IMG/VR virus record: IMGVR_UViG_3300045611_000098
Coordinates: 1 to 32,847 of that record
Length of the DNA stretch: 32,847 bases
Direction: 5' to 3' (one strand)
DNA from: a virus
A program made the translations under genes and the position numbers. The notes under the pieces were generated by a model, which was not told where the DNA came from, did not search any database, and worked only from the letters and a program-made list of their open reading frames with translations. This document shows, piece after piece, positions 8,383 through 16,355 of this stretch (the first letter of the stretch is position 1; every line of letters starts with the position of its first letter).

Positions 8383-8825
8383 GACAGATCAGACGCATCA
8401 GTGAAAGCGCACGGGCGAGTCGCCCTCTTGGTCCGTTCACCCGGAGTCCACGCGGCTCCGTCTTCACGCCGCGGCGGTCTGATCATCCATATTCGGTCCC
8501 GTTGCAGCTTCAAGCATTCGGTTTCCGGCTGGAAGGTGCGGGCCTGCTCACGATCTATGAAGGGGTGGTCGAACTGGGCGAAATCGGAACCTACGTTGTG
8601 CCGGAGGCGGAGTTGACACTGATAGGTGACACGGAATATGTGTTCGCCTTCTGCGCGAAGCAGCCGCCAGTGCTCTTCGGCGTTGACCGACAGACTACGC
8701 TCCCCACGAGCGGCGGCGGCTATGCACGCATGTTACTATACAAGTTCGTCAAGGTCACCGATCTGCCGCACTGGGAACTCTCCCGTGATTACCGGATGGG
8801 ATTCCACATCCATGCGGTGTTCTGA
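8370..8825 (+). CDS. Tail-associated protein, unknown
   Basis: Protein of 151 aa. ATG 8370 lies inside the 3' end of the preceding gene (13-base overlap). The N-terminal 50 residues are Arg/Ser/Pro-rich and look disordered. The remaining part is beta-rich (FGFRLEGAGLLTIYEGVVEL and VFAFCAKQPPVLFGVD). Its stop overlaps the next start (TGATG). Probably a small baseplate or tail-tip component by location; family unknown. Confidence 0.5.
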   Translation: MVSVRQIRRISESARASRPLGPFTRSPRGSVFTPRRSDHPYSVPLQLQAFGFRLEGAGLLTIYEGVVELGEIGTYVVPEAELTLIGDTEYVFAFCAKQPPVLFGVDRQTTLPTSGGGYARMLLYKFVKVTDLPHWELSRDYRMGFHIHAVF

Positions 8826-10672
8826 TGCGACACATTCCACTATTGGCGTTGATGGTGTTGCTCATGCTGAGTATCGGGGCTGAGAGCGCCTGGTACAAAT
8901 TGCCCTTGGGGACAAACGATGTGGACCCCGTTTCGATGGGGACGGATAATCTCTTTTTCGCACAGTTCATCACGAGCTTCAACGAACGGGTCTGGTGCAG
9001 CGGTGCCGCTGTAAGCGGGCTATGCGCCGTGAAGACTGAGCGGAATGTGTATGTCGGGAGGGATGCGGCGACAAATAATGCATACACCAATGTCACTGTG
9101 ACCAATGCGTTTTACGGGGCGTGGACGCTCACCGGAATTGATGGCAAAACCTGCACGAATTTTCATCGATTCAGCTTTGTGGATTATCTGAGCCTGTTGC
9201 ATGAGGTCGGATTACTCTATGCCTCGGGCGTATGGGTGATGACAAATCTCGTGACGGCGGATACCTCGAACTGGTGGACGCGCACTGACGGCGCTGGACA
9301 CTATCCAAGCAACTATCCGATCCTGACGTTGATCAATGCCATGCACTACAAAAAATTCGGGCGCGTACTGAATCCATCAACGAACAAGTGGGGCGAACTG
9401 ACGAACGGCGAAGCCTTTTGGCTGGTGCAATCGAAGCGGACGAACGCTCCGGTCGAAATGTTCACCTGGTCATATCCAAGTTCTAATGATTACCACAACG
9501 ACGCCGTGTATGCTTGGCCGTACTGGGGCAGCGAGGGATTCGCTGGGCCGCTAGTTGGGCAGTACTCCAATCCGCCGAGCTGGCACCATCCGCCGCTGTT
9601 CGGGATTATCGAGGATTCCGATTTCCCGGTCTGGCAGTACGCGCAACGCGGGACCAACTACAACCTCGCCACGGTGGGGATTACGCCATACGGTTGGCGG
9701 TACATAACGAACGGGACATGGACCTACGCGACTGGCAGCGTGATCTACCTGTCGAGCAATGAGGACGGGGCGGCGCCCACGAATGAAATCTCCACGGAAC
9801 GCTGGTACAGGCTCGCGGATGTCGTCATTACGAACTGCATCGGAGTGCCGCAAACGGGTGATATTGTGCGTCTGCTCTGGACAAACTCACCAGCGATCTA
9901 CACGCGAGATTCGCTGCTCAACCTATATGACCCTTTTTTCGGTGGGTCGATTTCCACAACTCCTTACGCGACTCCGAGCACCGCGCTGTTTGATCAACTC
10001 CATACGGCCATCGACGCGCTGCGATGGACCGTCAAGCCGCTCGACCTCTACACCAATGACGACGCGGTAATGAGCAACGTATGGGTGGGTGGGTGGATGG
10101 GCGGGGATAGCATACAATGGACGGATACCTGGCAGCACGCGCAGGACTACGTGACGGCAACTTGGAGCGGGCGCGTCGCACGGAGCGGAGCATTGAATAT
10201 GGACCCACACCTCTTTTATTACTGCGCGAGCAATGCAGGGGTTCAAGAATTTCAGGGGCAGGCATACGCGACAGCATGGAAACCAGCGATGAACTGGGCA
10301 ACCAATTTGATCGACTCAAAGGCGGCAGAGGTTTCGATATGGGCATATAGCGGATTCATCGGCAGCGGACATCGCATCTGGGACAGCAACGCGCTACCTT
10401 ACGTTGCGAGCAACGCATGGCAGACGGCTGGCACAATCGCAACGAATCCAGCGGGTGATTATTTGATCTGGCCTAACGCGCTCGGAGGGGTTGACGAGCC
10501 GAACGCGCCGCCTGATCCATCTGAATCCGCGGACGGCATGTGGTATCGCGGCTTTCCGGGCGGACCGGCTCTTGACTCATACTACGGATTTTCATGGGGG
10601 CGCAATGGGCGATTGTGGTTTTTGCTCAAATGGGATAGTGACAAAAAGAATGGATTGCAGTACGTTGACTGA
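8825..10672 (+). CDS. Large tail-tip protein with signal peptide
   Basis: Protein of 615 aa. Residues 1-22 form a Sec-type leader (LLALMVLLMLSIG then AESA). The mature chain is exceptionally rich in Trp, Tyr, Asn, Thr and Gly (for example YAWPYWGSEGFAGP, GGWMGGDSIQWTDTW), typical of extracellular beta-structured or carbohydrate-contacting proteins. No catalytic motif recognised. Gene order (between distal tail and fibre genes) suggests a tail-tip, central-fibre or receptor-binding part. It could instead be an exported protein unrelated to the virion. Confidence 0.55.
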   Translation: MRHIPLLALMVLLMLSIGAESAWYKLPLGTNDVDPVSMGTDNLFFAQFITSFNERVWCSGAAVSGLCAVKTERNVYVGRDAATNNAYTNVTVTNAFYGAWTLTGIDGKTCTNFHRFSFVDYLSLLHEVGLLYASGVWVMTNLVTADTSNWWTRTDGAGHYPSNYPILTLINAMHYKKFGRVLNPSTNKWGELTNGEAFWLVQSKRTNAPVEMFTWSYPSSNDYHNDAVYAWPYWGSEGFAGPLVGQYSNPPSWHHPPLFGIIEDSDFPVWQYAQRGTNYNLATVGITPYGWRYITNGTWTYATGSVIYLSSNEDGAAPTNEISTERWYRLADVVITNCIGVPQTGDIVRLLWTNSPAIYTRDSLLNLYDPFFGGSISTTPYATPSTALFDQLHTAIDALRWTVKPLDLYTNDDAVMSNVWVGGWMGGDSIQWTDTWQHAQDYVTATWSGRVARSGALNMDPHLFYYCASNAGVQEFQGQAYATAWKPAMNWATNLIDSKAAEVSIWAYSGFIGSGHRIWDSNALPYVASNAWQTAGTIATNPAGDYLIWPNALGGVDEPNAPPDPSESADGMWYRGFPGGPALDSYYGFSWGRNGRLWFLLKWDSDKKNGLQYVD

Positions 10673-10684
10673 GGGGAGCGAAAC

Positions 10685-13252
10685 GTGAAACGAAGATTGC
10701 TGATCATCATGGGCTTGATTCTTCCCTGGGCAGCAAGCGCGGGGCTTGTGCCGCGCCAGGACTACACCAGCAACGTCAGCCTCCCGGCGGCGCGTCGGTC
10801 GCTCACCATGATGCAGAACTCCTCGCAACTGCTCGGATGGCGCTTCATGCAGGGCGCGTCCTCGTTGGACCTGACCGGGGCCACTGACGTGACATTCACG
10901 TATTCAGCGCCGACCGGCAATCTCTGGAAGGTCACGGCCACGGGCGCACTGGAGACCGCGACCAACGGCGCTGTGCTGTTCAGCCTGACGCCGACCCACT
11001 TGGCGACGAATAGCGGGACGCGGTCCTGTGAATTTATCATTCGGGTAGCCAATATGACCAGCACCCTGGCCTATGCGTTCGGCGACCTAGTGCTCCTGAA
11101 AGACATTTCCATTCAGGGGCAACTGGCCTTGGCGACGGGAACGAATATCAACTGGGCCGCATACTCCAACCATCAGAACCTTGCGACCGCGGGGCCTTAC
11201 ACGGCCGGGAGCAACATGGCATTCCATGCGGGGACCGCCGGGCGCGTCGTGTTGGACGTGAGCCTGAGCACCAATGGGCTGGCCTCAACGAACTTCGTTG
11301 ATGTGACTATTGCGGCCCGAACGGGGACGCTGGCGAGTACGGCCTTCACGACCAGTGGGATACCATGGGAGGCCAACGGGCTGGCGAGCACCAATGGCCT
11401 CGCCTCGACCAACTTCGTTGACGTGACGATAGCCGCTCGGACCGGGACGCTGGCGGCCACGGCGTTCAGCACCAACGAGATTCCGTGGGAGGCCGACCAA
11501 ACGAACGGGCTGGCGGGGCTGGGCGGCCATAACTGGTTCGGCGGTACGAACGCCATTACCAATACATTCCAATCCACCGTCATCATCAGCAATCCAGCCA
11601 CTTTCGGCTGGTATGCCGCTTTTGGAATCGACCCAGAAGGACAAAACCTGACGTATCACGGCATTGGTGTGCATGAGTGGAACGATGCAGACCAGGCTAG
11701 CTCCCAGACAGAGGTAAAAATGATGGATAGCTATTGTCTTCTCGCCTGGCCGAAACGCTGGGGGCCAAATGACGTGTGCCATACGATACTTGGGATGAAC
11801 TACGCTGATCCGCTGGGGGGACCACGCCTACTCGATGTTCAAGACCTCGCAAGGGACGGAACTATGGATCAGTGCTTCATGGTCTGCCCATCCAATTTCG
11901 AGTATCTCGTCAGTGCGCGACAGTGGGATTTGATCAACACACCGCCGACGAATATAGACAGAACGTTTTATCTGTTTCGCACAAACAGCCCATTCGAGTT
12001 GGAGGTGTATGGTGGAACGTCATTTTTCACGTCGGTAGCGTGTACGAATCTTGTTGCCACCAACCTTGAAGCGCAGACCCTCACCTCCGGCGGAACGAAC
12101 ATCCTGGCACAGATCACGGCGCAGAGCGGGGGGTCTGTGTCATTGCCAGAAAGCAACAACTGGAACTGGGCAACGCAGAAGGTTCAGGATGTGGAGGCGT
12201 CCGGTCAGTCTATCAGCAACAACTTCGTCGCATTCACGAACGCGGTTGATTCGCCCAGTTTGGCGTCCGGCGGCACCAACATCCTGGCCCAGATCACGGC
12301 GGAGGCGGGAACGAACGGCCTGGCCTCGACGAACTTTGTGGATGAGGCAGACTTGCAGGTGTCCAACCAAATCTACTGGATCGTCTCCGCGACCAACACG
12401 GTCACGACCAACTGGGCCGACGAGGCCATGCTGATCATCAGCAACCTGATCGTGGCCGGCGGGTCCTCGACCGACACCGTGGCGCGGGCCACTGGGGCCG
12501 TGGCCCTGGCCGTTGCGGAATGGTCCAGTAACGGGGTCTGGAACGTGAGCAACCAGGTCGCGCTGCTCGATCTGCACTTCGGTTCCGTCACCGACACCGT
12601 GGCCCGCACGACCGGCACGACGGCCTACGTGATCGCAGAGTGGTCTAGTAACGGTGCCGTGAACGCAGCGAGCGAGACCAATCAGTATGCCAAAACGAAT
12701 GATGCGCGATCCATCAATTTCGGACAGTATCCGCAAGTTTTGAGCACCAACGTGCTCACGCAGGCCGACACCAATTCCTTTGTCCTGGGCGGTGGCGGGG
12801 CCTCGACCAACAGCCAAGCCATGATCCTCTACGCTGTTGATCCGGTGTCGCGCCTGACTCCGGGCGCACCGACCAATACGGCCCTCCAGCCGACGACCAT
12901 AGTGGTCAACGCTGGCTGGAACTGGAGTGCGGCGGAGACTGGTTGGTTCCCGTCTGTGCGGTGCCGTGGCTACGCCTCGGCGTCCGTGCGCGTCAGTGAC
13001 CCCCTCGCCTCGACATGGCACTCAGGCGCAATCTGCGCCTACAAGACGGGCGGGGTGGTAGTGTCAACGGGGACCAATTTCTCCTACCCTATCGCGGCGG
13101 GGTATGGTGTACCTGTCACATCGCAGATGCTACCGTTCGATTTCCCGGCAACGAACTCCTACTTGATGTGCGTTGCGACTGGGGCCAAGACGAACAACAC
13201 GAGCACAAGCACGGCACCATGCTCCATCAGTGTTTCAGCATCGAGTTATTGA
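10685..13252 (+). CDS. Putative tail fibre with internal repeats and signal peptide
   Basis: Protein of 855 aa, the largest in the genome. It has a signal-like N-terminus (KRRLLIIMGLILPWAASA-G), an N-terminal beta domain, then degenerate repeats. A tandem 120-base (40-residue) unit with NGLASTNFVDVTIAARTG starts at 11272 and again at 11392. GGTNILAQIT appears at about 12088 and 12268. DTVAR-TG with AEWSSNG appears at about 12473 and 12593. Such repeats suit a trimeric, elongated fibre shaft; the unique C-terminal 170 residues could be the receptor-binding tip. GGGGAGCG precedes the ATG at 10685. Confidence 0.65.
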   Translation: MKRRLLIIMGLILPWAASAGLVPRQDYTSNVSLPAARRSLTMMQNSSQLLGWRFMQGASSLDLTGATDVTFTYSAPTGNLWKVTATGALETATNGAVLFSLTPTHLATNSGTRSCEFIIRVANMTSTLAYAFGDLVLLKDISIQGQLALATGTNINWAAYSNHQNLATAGPYTAGSNMAFHAGTAGRVVLDVSLSTNGLASTNFVDVTIAARTGTLASTAFTTSGIPWEANGLASTNGLASTNFVDVTIAARTGTLAATAFSTNEIPWEADQTNGLAGLGGHNWFGGTNAITNTFQSTVIISNPATFGWYAAFGIDPEGQNLTYHGIGVHEWNDADQASSQTEVKMMDSYCLLAWPKRWGPNDVCHTILGMNYADPLGGPRLLDVQDLARDGTMDQCFMVCPSNFEYLVSARQWDLINTPPTNIDRTFYLFRTNSPFELEVYGGTSFFTSVACTNLVATNLEAQTLTSGGTNILAQITAQSGGSVSLPESNNWNWATQKVQDVEASGQSISNNFVAFTNAVDSPSLASGGTNILAQITAEAGTNGLASTNFVDEADLQVSNQIYWIVSATNTVTTNWADEAMLIISNLIVAGGSSTDTVARATGAVALAVAEWSSNGVWNVSNQVALLDLHFGSVTDTVARTTGTTAYVIAEWSSNGAVNAASETNQYAKTNDARSINFGQYPQVLSTNVLTQADTNSFVLGGGGASTNSQAMILYAVDPVSRLTPGAPTNTALQPTTIVVNAGWNWSAAETGWFPSVRCRGYASASVRVSDPLASTWHSGAICAYKTGGVVVSTGTNFSYPIAAGYGVPVTSQMLPFDFPATNSYLMCVATGAKTNNTSTSTAPCSISVSASSY

Positions 13253-13293
13253 GGACACCGCGGAAACGAAACGGAAATGAGTGGAGAAACGAA

Positions 13294-13797
13294 ATGAGTG
13301 GAATCGTCAATAACCTATCCCGATGGCTCGGCCTGGTGAAAGGCAAGACAATTTCGGCCGGCCCGGATGCGGACCCTCCTGACCCGACCACGACAGCGAC
13401 CAACGCCGCTTCGGGCCGGCCACCTGATCCGGGCGGGACTCCGGCCCTGGCGGTCAGCGGCCAGCCGGATGCGTGCGACCGTGGGGGCGAGGTGTCCATG
13501 AAGTTCGGGTTCGACTGCCGGGCCCTGTGCGGCGACGTGACGTCGGAGGGCAAGAAGACAAACGACGGCAAGTTCATCACGGAGTTGGCGATGGACTGGA
13601 TCACGGGCGTTCGGAACGCGGACGGGACCATGACCTTCACGGCCCCGGAGATCATCGGGCGGGCCGGTCGGCGGTACTGGCCGCTGTGGTATTGCCAACC
13701 GAACAGCACGAGCACGCCCGTTGCAATCAAGCGCGGCGTGGCCTTCACGGCGCCGCGCAAGGATACGCTGAGGTTCCACTACTGGCCGGAGGCATGA
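13294..13797 (+). CDS. Unknown protein with Pro-rich linker
   Basis: Protein of 167 aa. ATG 13294 chosen for the GGAGAAAC site 5-10 bases upstream. Residues 18-66 are a Pro/Gly/Ala/Thr linker. Residues 67-167 form a compact aromatic domain (MKFGFDCRALCGDV, RYWPLWYCQPN, LRFHYWPEA). An internal ATG at 13498, preceded by GAGGTG, would give the compact domain alone (99 aa). Composition is GC-richer than the fibre gene before it. Lying between fibre and lysis genes, it may be a fibre accessory or decoration protein. Function unknown. Confidence 0.55.
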   Translation: MSGIVNNLSRWLGLVKGKTISAGPDADPPDPTTTATNAASGRPPDPGGTPALAVSGQPDACDRGGEVSMKFGFDCRALCGDVTSEGKKTNDGKFITELAMDWITGVRNADGTMTFTAPEIIGRAGRRYWPLWYCQPNSTSTPVAIKRGVAFTAPRKDTLRFHYWPEA

Positions 13798-13807
13798 GGA
13801 GGGCGAC

Positions 13808-13921
13808 ATGACGATGCTGGAGTACGCGCTGACCGTCCTGCTGCTGCTAGCCCTGGCTGCTGTCTCGGCACTTGTGGTCTATGCGATCAGCAGGGCCTCT
13901 GAGCGAGACATGGAGGGGTGA
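13808..13921 (+). CDS. Tiny single-span membrane protein (holin-module candidate)
   Basis: Protein of 37 aa. A continuous hydrophobic stretch (LTVLLLLALAAVSALVVYAI) spans the membrane, followed by a short charged tail. GGAGGGC lies 5-9 bases before ATG 13808. With the two following membrane proteins and a hydrolase it makes a lysis-like cassette, so a small holin, pinholin or regulator is possible. Too short for firm assignment. Confidence 0.5.
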   Translation: MTMLEYALTVLLLLALAAVSALVVYAISRASERDMEG

Positions 13922-13925
13922 CGGC

Positions 13926-14231
13926 ATGACTCCATACGTGGCCAAACCTATACGGGAGGTCTTGACCGATCTGACCGTCCAGGTCGCCCGGCTTGAGGAG
14001 CGCGTGGCGCAGCAACTCACCGCTTCGTCAAAGCGCGTGGACGATATAGCTGCGGCGATACTGAGCATCGAGACAAAGGTTGCCAAACGCTGTGAGGCGC
14101 ACTTTGAGCGGACGAGGGCGCTAGAAGTCCGCATGGCTGGAGCAACGGCAATCGCTGGACTGATAGGCGTGGTGACGGGGTGGGTCGGCGCGGCCTTGTT
14201 GCCAGTGCTGTTTCAGAGGTTGACAAGATGA
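13926..14231 (+). CDS. Coiled-coil, C-terminally anchored membrane protein (XhlA/holin-like)
   Basis: Protein of 101 aa. Residues 8-70 form an amphipathic coiled coil (VQVARLEERVAQQL, then VDDIAAAILSIETKV). Residues 75-95 are a single membrane span (AIAGLIGVVTGWVGAALLPVL) before a basic end. This layout is that of hemolysin XhlA-like and holin-accessory proteins. ATG 13926 is five bases after the preceding stop. Likely part of lysis timing; exact role inferred. Confidence 0.55.
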   Translation: MTPYVAKPIREVLTDLTVQVARLEERVAQQLTASSKRVDDIAAAILSIETKVAKRCEAHFERTRALEVRMAGATAIAGLIGVVTGWVGAALLPVLFQRLTR

Positions 14232-14515
14232 GCCTAACCGAAAAGGACAAGCAAGCGATACGCGCCATTGTCCACGAAGAAACGCGCAAGGCTGTGGCGA
14301 ATCGGCCAAGCTCGGCATACCAGCGGCGCATGTCGCTCGTCAACTATCTGCAACTGCTTGGCATCGTCGGCACTGTCGCGGGCAGCGTAACCGCTGTGCT
14401 CGTGGGCAAGGGCAACGCGATGAAGTTGAGCGATGCGGAGTCCAAGTTGGCGCAGGTGCAGACGGTTGTGACGAATGTTGTGGGCAAGGTGGACTTGATC
14501 ACGGACGCGCTGTAG
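14228..14515 (+). CDS. Small membrane protein of lysis cassette
   Basis: Protein of 95 aa. A charged N-terminal helix (TEKDKQAIRAIVHEETRK) is followed by one membrane span at about 37-59 (LQLLGIVGTVAGSVTAVLV) and a C-terminal amphipathic helix. It overlaps the preceding gene by ATGA and precedes the hydrolase. It could be the holin itself or a spanin-type partner. No family signature seen. Confidence 0.55.
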   Translation: MSLTEKDKQAIRAIVHEETRKAVANRPSSAYQRRMSLVNYLQLLGIVGTVAGSVTAVLVGKGNAMKLSDAESKLAQVQTVVTNVVGKVDLITDAL

Positions 14516-14526
14516 GGAGGTCGTCA

Positions 14527-15108
14527 ATGTACGCGCTGATCCAGGGGCAGGCTTGCATCAGCAAGACAATCAAGTGGTTCGAGGGCCTGGGCGATAAATG
14601 GTCGCACGGGAAATGGCTGGACATCGAACGCCATGAGAGTTGCGATTCCACCTGGGCGTTTCGCGGTCGCAAGTGCGTTGGCAAGGATGCGGACATCGGC
14701 CACGGCTACAAGGACGGAACCAAGATTGACCTGTTCCATGTGCCAGAGGAGACGCCAGACGTTGTTCACCTGATGCGCCGGTTCTACGAGAAGACGAAGG
14801 GACACAAGTACGATCTGTCGGCGCTGTTCAACTTCATCGGGCGGCGGGATTGGTTCGTCAACAGCAACAAGTGGTTTTGCTATGAGTGGGTCTTTTCCTG
14901 TTACCAGGAGGCGGGCGTGAACCTGCTGGAACGGATCAAGCCCTACCACGTCACGGGCAAAATCCTGGCGACCATCGCCCGACCGAAAGTGTACTACGCC
15001 GGTCAACTCACGGTTGGCGGCGATCCTGAATTGCTGTGGCTGGCCGCCGAGCAACTGGACAACGGGGCGCGGGCCTTGGCCGCACGGCCTAGACCAGACC
15101 CGACCTAA
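14527..15108 (+). CDS. Permuted papain-like hydrolase (NlpC/P60-YiiX type), candidate endolysin
   Basis: Protein of 193 aa. Order of motifs matches permuted NlpC/P60-like enzymes: an N-terminal IQGQACISKTIKWF followed by WSH (His27), a central GHKYDLSALFNFIGRRDWF, then KWFCYEWV with Cys118 as probable nucleophile and Glu120. Family members usually read W-C-S-E; here Tyr replaces the Ser. Such enzymes cleave peptide, amide or ester bonds; in phages they sit near lysis or tail genes. Following three small membrane proteins, it may be the cell-wall hydrolase. An AGGGAGG site precedes ATG 14527. Confidence 0.6.
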   Translation: MYALIQGQACISKTIKWFEGLGDKWSHGKWLDIERHESCDSTWAFRGRKCVGKDADIGHGYKDGTKIDLFHVPEETPDVVHLMRRFYEKTKGHKYDLSALFNFIGRRDWFVNSNKWFCYEWVFSCYQEAGVNLLERIKPYHVTGKILATIARPKVYYAGQLTVGGDPELLWLAAEQLDNGARALAARPRPDPT

Positions 15109-15211
15109 TTCACGGCCGACCAGATCACGGCCACAATCGTACATTCCTGCTCCATATTGGTACGGGGTTTGCTGTGGGGCGAAATCCCTACCGGATTTGT
15201 CCATATTCCCG

Positions 15212-15387
15212 CTTGCGGCGCAACGGGTTACAAAGAAGTGTAAAGTTTTCCAGAAAGTGTAAAGAAAACCGACACTTGCAGCGCAACGACTTACGAAAAA
15301 AGTGTAAAGAAAACCGACACTTTTACGCCCCACCGCGCAAAAAACAGTGTAAAGTTTTCCGACAGTCCTTGCAACGCAACGACTTAC
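15212..15387 (+). repeat. Iteron set A: three copies of a 20-base repeat
   Basis: Three direct copies fit CTTGCRRCGCAACGRSTTAC: 15212-15231, 15275-15294 and 15368-15387, spaced 63 and 93 bases. Copies 2 and 3 differ at one position in this consensus; copy 1 differs at three. Directly repeated, same-orientation sites of about 20 bases are typical of Rep-protein iterons or clustered repressor operators. Confidence 0.7.
15238..15366 (+). repeat. Iteron set B: four copies of GTGTAAAG plus TTTTCC/AAAACC
   Basis: GTGTAAAG occurs at 15238, 15257, 15302 and 15347. Copies 1 and 4 continue TTTTCC; copies 2 and 3 continue AAAACC. Copies 2, 3 and 4 go on to GACA. Copies 2, 3 and 4 are exactly 45 bases apart, close to an integral number of helical turns, and alternate with set A. 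The TTTTCC/AAAACC swap makes neighbouring copies partly inverted relative to each other. Confidence 0.7.
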
Positions 15388-15467
15388 AACTGCTTCGCTG
15401 ACTTGGCACACCTTATGCTTCCTCTGAGGATTTGTGAGCAGCGAAAACATTGAAAGAGGAGGGCGAA

Positions 15468-15722
15468 ATGACAGCAAACAAGGAGCAACTCTTACAAAAG
15501 ATGCAATCGCAGCAGAGCTATCAGATTGCCAAGCGCATGCGGCTTGACTGGGAGCGAAGCGAGTACGCCAAGCTCGTTGGCCGCACAGTGTCAAAGGTTG
15601 TGCGGCATGATCCTTTCTTTGGGCTGGAGTTCTCTGATGGTACAGTTGCATGGATACAGTGTGACGAGGAGGGCAATGACGGCGGGTTCCTGAGGATACT
15701 GACACCCAAGGGGGCACAATGA
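15468..15722 (+). CDS. Early small protein, unknown
   Basis: Protein of 84 aa. First gene after the repeat region, with a strong AAAGAGGAGGG site 5-15 bases before ATG 15468, so probably an early, well-translated gene. An N-terminal polar helix (LLQKMQSQQSYQIAKRMRLDWE) is followed by a small beta-like domain (GRTVSKVVRHDPFFGLEFSDGTVAWIQCD). The beta part resembles short single-domain phage proteins of unknown role. No family named. Confidence 0.6.
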   Translation: MTANKEQLLQKMQSQQSYQIAKRMRLDWERSEYAKLVGRTVSKVVRHDPFFGLEFSDGTVAWIQCDEEGNDGGFLRILTPKGAQ

Positions 15723-15952
15723 CCGACTTACGCGAAACGGTTCGGCGGCGCACCGTGGGCCAGTGCCAGAGCGTCCGCCGCCGCCTAGTGGTCGCCCTGG
15801 AGCCGGGGGACGTGATCTCATTCAGAGAGGAGGGCCGTCGCCGGTGGTACTCCGCGCCGTTAGCGCGGGTGTTCATGCAGGTCGCCCGGTGGAACGCGGA
15901 TGCGGAGGCCGCCGCACGGAAGGCCGCAAGGAAGGCACGGAGGGCGCAATGA
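15719..15952 (+). CDS. Small basic protein, unknown
   Basis: Protein of 77 aa overlapping the previous stop (ATGA). Very rich in Arg (VRRRTVGQC, SVRRRLVVALEPG) with a C-terminal Ala/Lys/Arg helix (AEAAARKAARKARRAQ) that looks nucleic-acid-binding. The stretch ALEPGDVISFREEGRRRWYSAPL recalls a short conserved phage domain of unknown function. Base composition becomes GC-richer from here. Confidence 0.5.
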   Translation: MTDLRETVRRRTVGQCQSVRRRLVVALEPGDVISFREEGRRRWYSAPLARVFMQVARWNADAEAAARKAARKARRAQ

Positions 15953-16158
15953 ACCAACAGAACCGCACGTACACCCTGGGCCTGGCCTGCGGTTGCGTCG
16001 TGGCCTACGATCCGGCGACGGGTCGGACTGGGCCGGTGACGCTGGCCTGTCGGCGGCATCACCGGCGGGGGACGGCCTGGCGGGCCGGGGACTGGCTGTT
16101 CGCGGGGGTCGTGTTGGTCCTGGTCACGGTGCTCGTGATACTGGAGGTGACACGATGA
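15949..16158 (+). CDS. Small membrane protein with Cys-rich start
   Basis: Protein of 69 aa. ATG 15949 overlaps the previous stop (ATGA). N-terminal half has Cys at GLACGCVVAYD and LACRRHHRR. The C-terminal half is a membrane span (DWLFAGVVLVLVTVLVILEV). Function unknown; an early membrane protein such as a superinfection-exclusion factor is possible but unsupported. Confidence 0.5.
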   Translation: MNQQNRTYTLGLACGCVVAYDPATGRTGPVTLACRRHHRRGTAWRAGDWLFAGVVLVLVTVLVILEVTR

Positions 16159-16355
16159 GACTAGTCCTGTACTGCCGCAAGCGGCCATGTATCTTTTCGA
16201 CGGTCTGGACGGTGGCGGTCTTTGACGTGGTGCCGGGATTCCGTGTCGAGATGGAAAGCAGTGACCAGAGGCTTCCAGTGGAGGAGGTTCTGTGTTTTCT
16301 GAAGGACGCGAACGTGACGCATATCACGGTCATAAAGGAGGAGAAGAGAGGATGA
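16155..16355 (+). CDS. Small protein, unknown
   Basis: Protein of 66 aa. ATG 16155 overlaps the preceding stop by ATGA, with CTGGAGG upstream. Beta-alpha-beta pattern (WTVAVFDVVPGFRVEM, then VEEVLCFLKDANVTHITVI). No recognised family. Part of the early operon of overlapping small genes. Confidence 0.5.
   Translation: MRLVLYCRKRPCIFSTVWTVAVFDVVPGFRVEMESSDQRLPVEEVLCFLKDANVTHITVIKEEKRG

Larger units (their letters stand above)
15109..15467. other. Repeat-rich non-coding region, candidate origin/operator
   Basis: No gene in these 359 bases. The first 100 bases hold only short dyads (AAATCC-5-GGATTT at 15183-15199) and no U-tailed terminator. Bases 15211-15390 are locally A/T-rich and carry two interleaved sets of direct repeats (separate entries). 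The final stretch leads to a strong AAAGAGGAGGG ribosome binding site before 15468. It sits at the junction of lysis and early genes, a common place for phage replication origins and early promoters. No convincing -35/-10 pair was identified. Confidence 0.55.

Noticed and set aside
10685-13252. Diversity-generating retroelement target in the fibre gene
   Set aside because: No reverse transcriptase or template repeat is present. Repeats are tandem and explained by shaft structure.
15403-15425. lac-like promoter (TTGGCA...TATGCT)
   Set aside because: The two hexamers are too close together and no -35 lies at 16-18 bases from TATGCT, so the resemblance is probably chance.
14524-16188. Long minus-strand frame of 554 codons
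   Set aside because: It runs antisense through the hydrolase, the iteron region and three small genes with good start sites. The protein looks random and no ribosome binding site was seen.
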